Shown here: piece by piece, positions 59,342 to 64,000 of the stretch
Numbering within the stretch: position 1 is the first letter of the stretch
Layout of the letters: every line of letters starts with the position of its first letter
Notes under the pieces: model-generated
The model's input: only the letters and a program-made list of their open reading frames with translations
What the model was told of the DNA's origin: nothing
The model's database searches: none
Translations under genes and position numbers: made by a program
Assembly: GCA_004369085.1 (NCBI GenBank)
Contig: ML210209.1
Span: 88,192 to 152,191 of the forward strand
Source: Coprinopsis marcescibilis
Taxonomy: Eukaryota > Basidiomycota > Agaricomycetes > Agaricales > Psathyrellaceae
Length of the DNA stretch: 64,000 nt
Direction of reading: 5' to 3'

Positions 59342-61482
59342 CGTAGCGCGTCCTAGGAAACTGTGAGCCAGACTATAAGATCCAAATGAGCATCCGGGAG
59401 ACTTACACAAGCTTATATGCTGTCAGAGGTTGACCTGTGCACTCCGCATAAGGATGGGATGGAAGATGGCCTGCAACGCTGTGGACACCGGAGTTGGGCG
59501 CATGCAGCACTGCCAAGCAGAGCAAGTTTTCACGTGATGGTCTTGCGTTTGTGGCAGTGCCGCTGGAGACGCTGGTTCGAACCGCCGGCAAGTCAAGATT
59601 CCATCCATACCTCTTGTCACTCAACGTTCAACCAACACACGCACAGCGGTTGATTTGCTTTCAGTATATTCTCCAGGGTGCTCTATTATCTGGCTACCTT
59701 TCACTCTCATACTCTCCGACTAGGCAAAATTCCAAAGACCTCATCTCAACTTGTAGTCATGCTGTCTTCTTCCAGCTGGATTCTGGAACCTGTCTCTCGA
59801 GTTATGCGGATTCCAACTACACCACTCCACAGTTTATCTCTGTCTTTACGACATCCAAGATCATTTGTAAATTGACGCAATATATCCAGTTTGGCGATTC
59901 TCCTCAGGGTTGCAAAGAACTGGAAGCCTGCGTTACTGTGTGTCCCTTGCGAAATAATCCCCGCACGGCTAATTGCGAGCAATTCGGTCCCTGACCTCAG
60001 GCCAGGGTGACCATGACATGTCCAGAGGGATGCTAAATTCGGCCAAAATAGATATCCCTTCTGGCGCTATTGCTGGTCGACGGCACAACAAACAAGGCTA
60101 CAAAAGGCGATACAGGGGATTGCCTACTCTATAGATGGCATTTCGGTATCGGAAACCGATTCGGGAGAAGGCGTCTGCAAGAGCAAAGTCTTGGCCATTC
60201 TAACGCACTTGCTTAAACCGTTACAATGACAATAAGCTTTAAGAATCAGTTGCAAAGTGTCCAGGAACATTTCCATTTCGGTGACTATTTACGTCTTCTC
60301 CCCTTGTCTTCCTCATTCGATGACCCAGCTGGATTATTTGCACACCAATTCTGTTTTAGAGTTATCAGATAAGTGTTTCTGTCACTCCGCGTGCACAGGT
60401 CCCTCTGACCCTTCACAATTAATATCCCGTTTGTCGCAACCCAACTTCCGTTTGGCGAAATGAACTCACTGGCAGATAACAGCACGAGCCCAGCAACGTT
60501 GCGAGCATTGCATTAAATGACCACAGCCGGGAAGCTCACGAGGTTTTCATTACTCCCATAATCTTGGCCCACTCGCTCAGCAGGTATTCGCTGTCAGGTC
60601 AGCATGGCCGTATACCCTCTCCGCGACCCACACTTCTCTCAACATACAGATTCGGATCGACTATATCCTCCACCGAAGTGGAATATCAGAGAATGATGAA
60701 CTCTATACGCTACCATGATCCATTGCACAACTCGACAACCTGCACAATGGAAAAGGTAGACAAATCAGGCTATGACACCGTTTTGCTCGAAACCAAAGTC
60801 GCACACTTGGTGGCGCCAACCGACACCGCGATGTGGATGGACATTATTGATGGGGAGTCGGCGCTTCTGCCTGCCAAAACCGTATTACTCACTAACACAA
60901 GCACGATGTCTGCTAGGTTTCGACACATGGTAGGTCGGGCGGTCCTTTAAGCTTTAAGGACACTGCCGTAACGACTTTGGTATGAAATCGTTGTCAGATC
61001 GCACAAAATAGGGGGATAAACAAGACTAAGGCTTAATCAAGGAAGGGTAATGTGGGCAGGTGATTTCCAGTACTTTGGCCTGGAGATATCTCGGTAAGAG
61101 CCAATGATTCAGCTTGTTCTCTATCGAAATTCGAACATGTCAAGCAGCGGGGGCTTTAGTCCAGATATCAAGCAACTCTCGCGGCGATAGTCAAAAACCA
61201 TCAGCTCCTTCCATTTTATATCTATAGGAGGTATGTATGAAAAAGGTGTGTATGGAGACAGTAGTTAAATCCGAGATACAAGACTTTTGTGTCAGAGAAG
61301 TACATATACAATAGAAGATGTGGCGACGACTAATGAAGCGATAGATGAGCAGAGCGAGATGAAATAATCAAATGAGCACCGGGAAAATAGGATGCCCGAC
61401 CAAATGAGACCCAATGAAAAAGGATACAAGAATAGAATGTTTAAGGTATAGGGCGTTGAACCAGTATAGACGAATGAAAGAC
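59342..61482. other. Gene-poor 2.1 kb stretch
   Basis: No recognised gene. Two plus-strand open frames stand out by length only: 59494-59994 (166 codons) and 60564-60950 (128 codons). Neither shows a family motif, membrane helix pattern or convincing splice partner. A tcacgtga palindrome lies near 59530. The right end holds the 3' flank of the CSL gene. Confidence 0.4.
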
Positions 61483-63652
61483 CTAGGGATACATAACGTT
61501 GGATGGGAATACAACCCCATCTGATCTAAGGAGGATAACAGGACGACGCTTGCCGTTGTGGCCAGACTCGGGTGGCAAGCACCCGAGAACCTCGGTGCAC
61601 CTAACCTCGACATAAGGTGAAGGCTCAGACCCAAAGAAGACGTGCACTGGGTCAGTCTTGGAGAAGTTTTCACCATACACCGTGAGCATTTTGGCGGCAT
61701 GGGGATTGGGTTTGGCAAGGACCGCCCGTGATTGCGCACAGTTGGATTTGGGCAACTCTGCAGCGCGATCGGGAGGGAGGTACTTGACGACACCAGGGAA
61801 AGGAGTCACTGGCTTCGAGGGGACAGGGAAAGAACCAATGGGACTTGGTGCAGCGTGTTGATTGTCAAAGAGGACGGGTGGAACGTAAAAGTTGTAGCGG
61901 ATTTGATCTAGAAATAAACAAGTTAGATACACAGTTTGAGGAAGAGACGATTATGAAACTTACCCGTTCCGACAATGGTCCAAACACTTGTCTCCCCAAT
62001 GTCTACTTGCCACAAAGCACCAGACGAGGCACCAGAGTCACTGCCAGATCCTCGACGAGACGATACGGAGCCAGCGGAGCTGGGTCGTCGACGACCTTTG
62101 CCGCCAACCGGCTTTGCCAGACCTCCCGCACTTGATGTCGACCGCTTCTTCTTGACGCGGCCACCATCGTTGGAAAGGAAGTCGGCAGAAGATGGCGACG
62201 CTGGCTCGCTCTCGATGGGTGTCTGGGGGAAGTAGTCGCCAGGTCCGGAGCCGTTCGTCGGCGACATGGGCGAGCCAGGGAGGACAGGAGAGCTCGAGCC
62301 GTTGGTTGCATTGGTGTTCCAAATGCGGCCTTCGATAGGCCGGAAGGTATTGACCTTTTCACCCATGCAGGACAAGAAGGTGCCAGAGATACCAGGACTG
62401 CCCGGCTCAGCCAATGGCTTGGCGGAATCGTAAACTTCGAATGCGATCTTGTGGAGTTGCGAGACTGGGTCACCGCATACTTCGCCTGGCACACAGTAGT
62501 GGTCAGCGATGCCCTTGGCTCCCTCTTGCAAACCGCCACCAACGACGGTCGTCTGCCTGTCAACCTTGCGGATGATAAGGACAGGGCTGACAACGCCCGA
62601 GGTCAAGCATTGCAAGACGACGGTCTGGTTATAGTAAATGGGGATCTGAGAGCCATTGTTGGTGAATGGGATAGCATTGGGAGGAGGAGAAGGGTATTCT
62701 GGTTGCGGTGGCGGCGGTGGCGGACCGTCCAAGCCACCTCCGGGCTTGTTGACGTCGACAATATACATGATGAAGGGATCTAACACACACACACCCGGAT
62801 TAGTTGAAGAACCTAAAGACCAAAGATAGGCGTAAACGTACCCCAGGAAGCTGTGCGAGCAATGAACGAAGGCGTTGCTTGCTTCGATCGTTGATCGAGG
62901 CCCATCAACGGTGCTCCATCCGAACCTTTGAAGGAGGCGTTGGAACCAGACACACAGAGGTACTTTGTGGACACAGTCTGAGACCGAAGACGGTGGAAGA
63001 GGGAAATGGTGGATCCATGGTTGATGCAAACTATCACAACTGCATTCAGAACGACAACTAGTGGCGCAACAGATCAAACTCACGCTCGAGATTTTTGGCA
63101 CTCTGCCTCTTTTTGCTGGGCTTGCTGATAACCTTTATGGGTCGGCTTGGGAAGACACCGATGACACGCTCAGGCTCGTCATCCGAAGCAGGGGCAGTGA
63201 CCTTGACCAGTGCTTCCACCTTTTTCTTCTTCTCGTCGACGTCGGAAATGAACAGCTGCTTGCCAACGCAACGTCCGAGATATGTCGTGCCTTGCGGGGG
63301 ATCGCTGACGTCGAAGGACTTTCCAGAAGTGCTGGTCCATTCGATCGAGCATTCCTGCGGGGCGGGCTCGCCTGAAATGGAAACCACAACACGAGGCGGC
63401 GCTAATTTGGGTTCCTCGCCCCTTCGCGTGGATTCACTCCACCAGGAGTTACCAATCATAATTGCGGTGGGGGGAGGGCACAGGAACCTAATTGAGCATC
63501 AGGATCGAACTCAAAAAAAGGGGTGCTGATGGTCGACTGACCGTTTCTCGGTCCCGTAGGACTTCTGAGCAACTTTGGACGACATGACGATTATTGTCCT
63601 TTCGCCGAATGCGAGGCGATTAGGTGTCTGGACATACTGATCGAGGAACGGA
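61483..63652 (-). CDS. CSL (CBF1/Su(H)/LAG-1) family DNA-binding transcription factor
   Basis: At least 600 residues; stop at 61483-61485. The most upstream coding exon found begins at 63652 after a CCAACAG acceptor, so the true start lies further right. The N-terminal Rel-like domain reads FLDQYVQTPNRLAFGERTII, VMSSKVAQKSYGTEKRFLCP, then PPTAIMIGNSWW, the DNA-contact region of CSL proteins. It continues with STSGKSFDVSDPPQGTTYLG and FISDVDEKKKKVEALVKV. The beta-trefoil has SQTVSTKYLCVSGSNASFKG, FIARTASW, and PVLIIRKVDRQTTVVGGGLQ. A long Ser/Pro/Gly-rich fungal insert follows. The C-terminal IPT/TIG-like part has NPHAAKMLTVYGENFSKTDP and VFFGSEPSPYVEVRCTEVLG. Fungal CSL proteins act without Notch, in stress and cell-adhesion control in fission yeast. 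Confidence 0.88.
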
Positions 63653-63842
63653 CTGTTGGAGATTCGGTTAGCAAGATTTCAATTCCCGAGGCGGAGAAAC
63701 ACAAATACAGTCGACACCGTCTTATCCCATAACGGTTGGGGGAAGCCCAAGGTTATGGGATTTCACGGGGTATGGGTTCAGGAGGGGACTTCCGTAAATA
63801 GAAAAAAATTCCCATAATATAGGGTCTTGTATTGAATGTAGT

Positions 63843-64000
63843 CTATTTCTTGAAAAAATCAGTAATTCGCGTATCCCTCTTAGTCTTCGCCTCCTCCAAC
63901 CTGAGATCCCACTTCAAGGAGGCTAGGAGAGAGCTTATCACCCTTCTTTAACCTCTCAGTGAGTTCATTCCGCCGCTGTTCATGATTTTGAGACAATTTC
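63843..64000 (-). CDS. 3' end of an unidentified gene, ending in a degenerate PCNA-interaction motif
   Basis: The window edge cuts the gene. One frame gives ASLKWDLRLEEAKTKRDTRI then TDFFKK and stop TAG at 63843-63845. It is open only downstream of a CTAG acceptor-like site near 63923-63926 and would need an intron there. A second frame runs from the edge through an acidic/basic helix (LSQNHEQRRNELTERLKKGD) to a stop TAA at 63886-63888. The two cannot both be coding in one exon. I favour the first end because RITDFF looks like a C-terminal PIP box. Identity cannot be given. Confidence 0.45.

Noticed and set aside
59565..59590. B-box-like ggttcgaaccg
   Set aside because: A self-complementary sequence with no A-box upstream and no cloverleaf folding by eye.
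59403..59624. Minus-strand frame that could extend the small membrane protein upstream
   Set aside because: Joining it through the GTAAGT...CCTAG intron puts a stop in frame before the MNVTNY start, so the intron is more likely in the 5' UTR.
59494..59994. 166-codon plus-strand open frame
   Set aside because: No domain, no conserved pattern, and part is equally open on the minus strand.
60564..60950. 128-codon plus-strand open frame
   Set aside because: Length alone is weak support; no recognisable motif or neighbouring exon.

Overview
The window is nuclear DNA of a filamentous basidiomycete, almost certainly an Agaricomycete. The evidence is dense genes on both strands, coding sequence cut by many 45-80 nt GT-AG introns, frequent divergent promoters, and agaricomycete-type families (GH45 subfamily-C-like endoglucanase, CSL transcription factor, large Bud4/anillin-like scaffold, two-module membrane glycoprotein). 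Gene models below were joined by hand from exon reading frames, so outer ends are firmer than some internal splice sites. I see no CRISPR array, rRNA, tRNA, intact transposon, virus-like gene or classical secondary-metabolite cluster.

Layout. 0-10 kb: 5' end of an acyl-CoA-ligase-like gene (-), a conserved fungal protein ending in a HicA-like domain (-), a single-pass membrane glycoprotein (+), a small multi-pass membrane protein (+) and Ap4A phosphorylase (+). 10-20 kb: two divergently placed aldo-keto reductase paralogues flank a 3 kb gene-poor stretch and a divergent pair, the HOG-pathway MAPKK Pbs2 (-) and a ubiquitin-like/BAG co-chaperone (+), whose start codons are only 68 bp apart. 20-31 kb: Bud4/anillin-like protein (-) divergent from PEX5 (+), an intron-rich dihydroxyacid dehydratase (+) and a small membrane protein (-). 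31-45 kb: RING-TRAF protein (-), secretory cyclophilin with two possible C-termini (+), GH45-like endoglucanase (-), Gcn5 acetyltransferase (+), NAD formate dehydrogenase (-), EXS/Erd1-like protein (-), Snu23 splicing factor (+). 46-64 kb: F-box/LRR-like protein (+), cytosolic isoleucyl-tRNA synthetase (-), RING-TRAF-SH3 protein (+), Dbp7 helicase (-), Esa1 acetyltransferase (+), small membrane protein (-), a 2.1 kb gene-poor stretch, CSL transcription factor (-) and the 3' end of a probable PCNA-binding protein (-).

Most genes are independent housekeeping genes rather than one pathway. Loose themes are stress signalling and proteostasis (Pbs2, BAG, cyclophilin, RING proteins), chromatin (Gcn5, Esa1, CSL) and plant-litter or one-carbon metabolism (GH45, formate dehydrogenase, two reductases). 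The most unusual items are the HicA-like domain lacking its expected catalytic histidine, the cyclophilin whose last intron switches between a soluble -RAEL end and a membrane anchor, the RING-TRAF-SH3 architecture, and two stop-free in-frame introns inside enzyme domains (Pbs2, Esa1).
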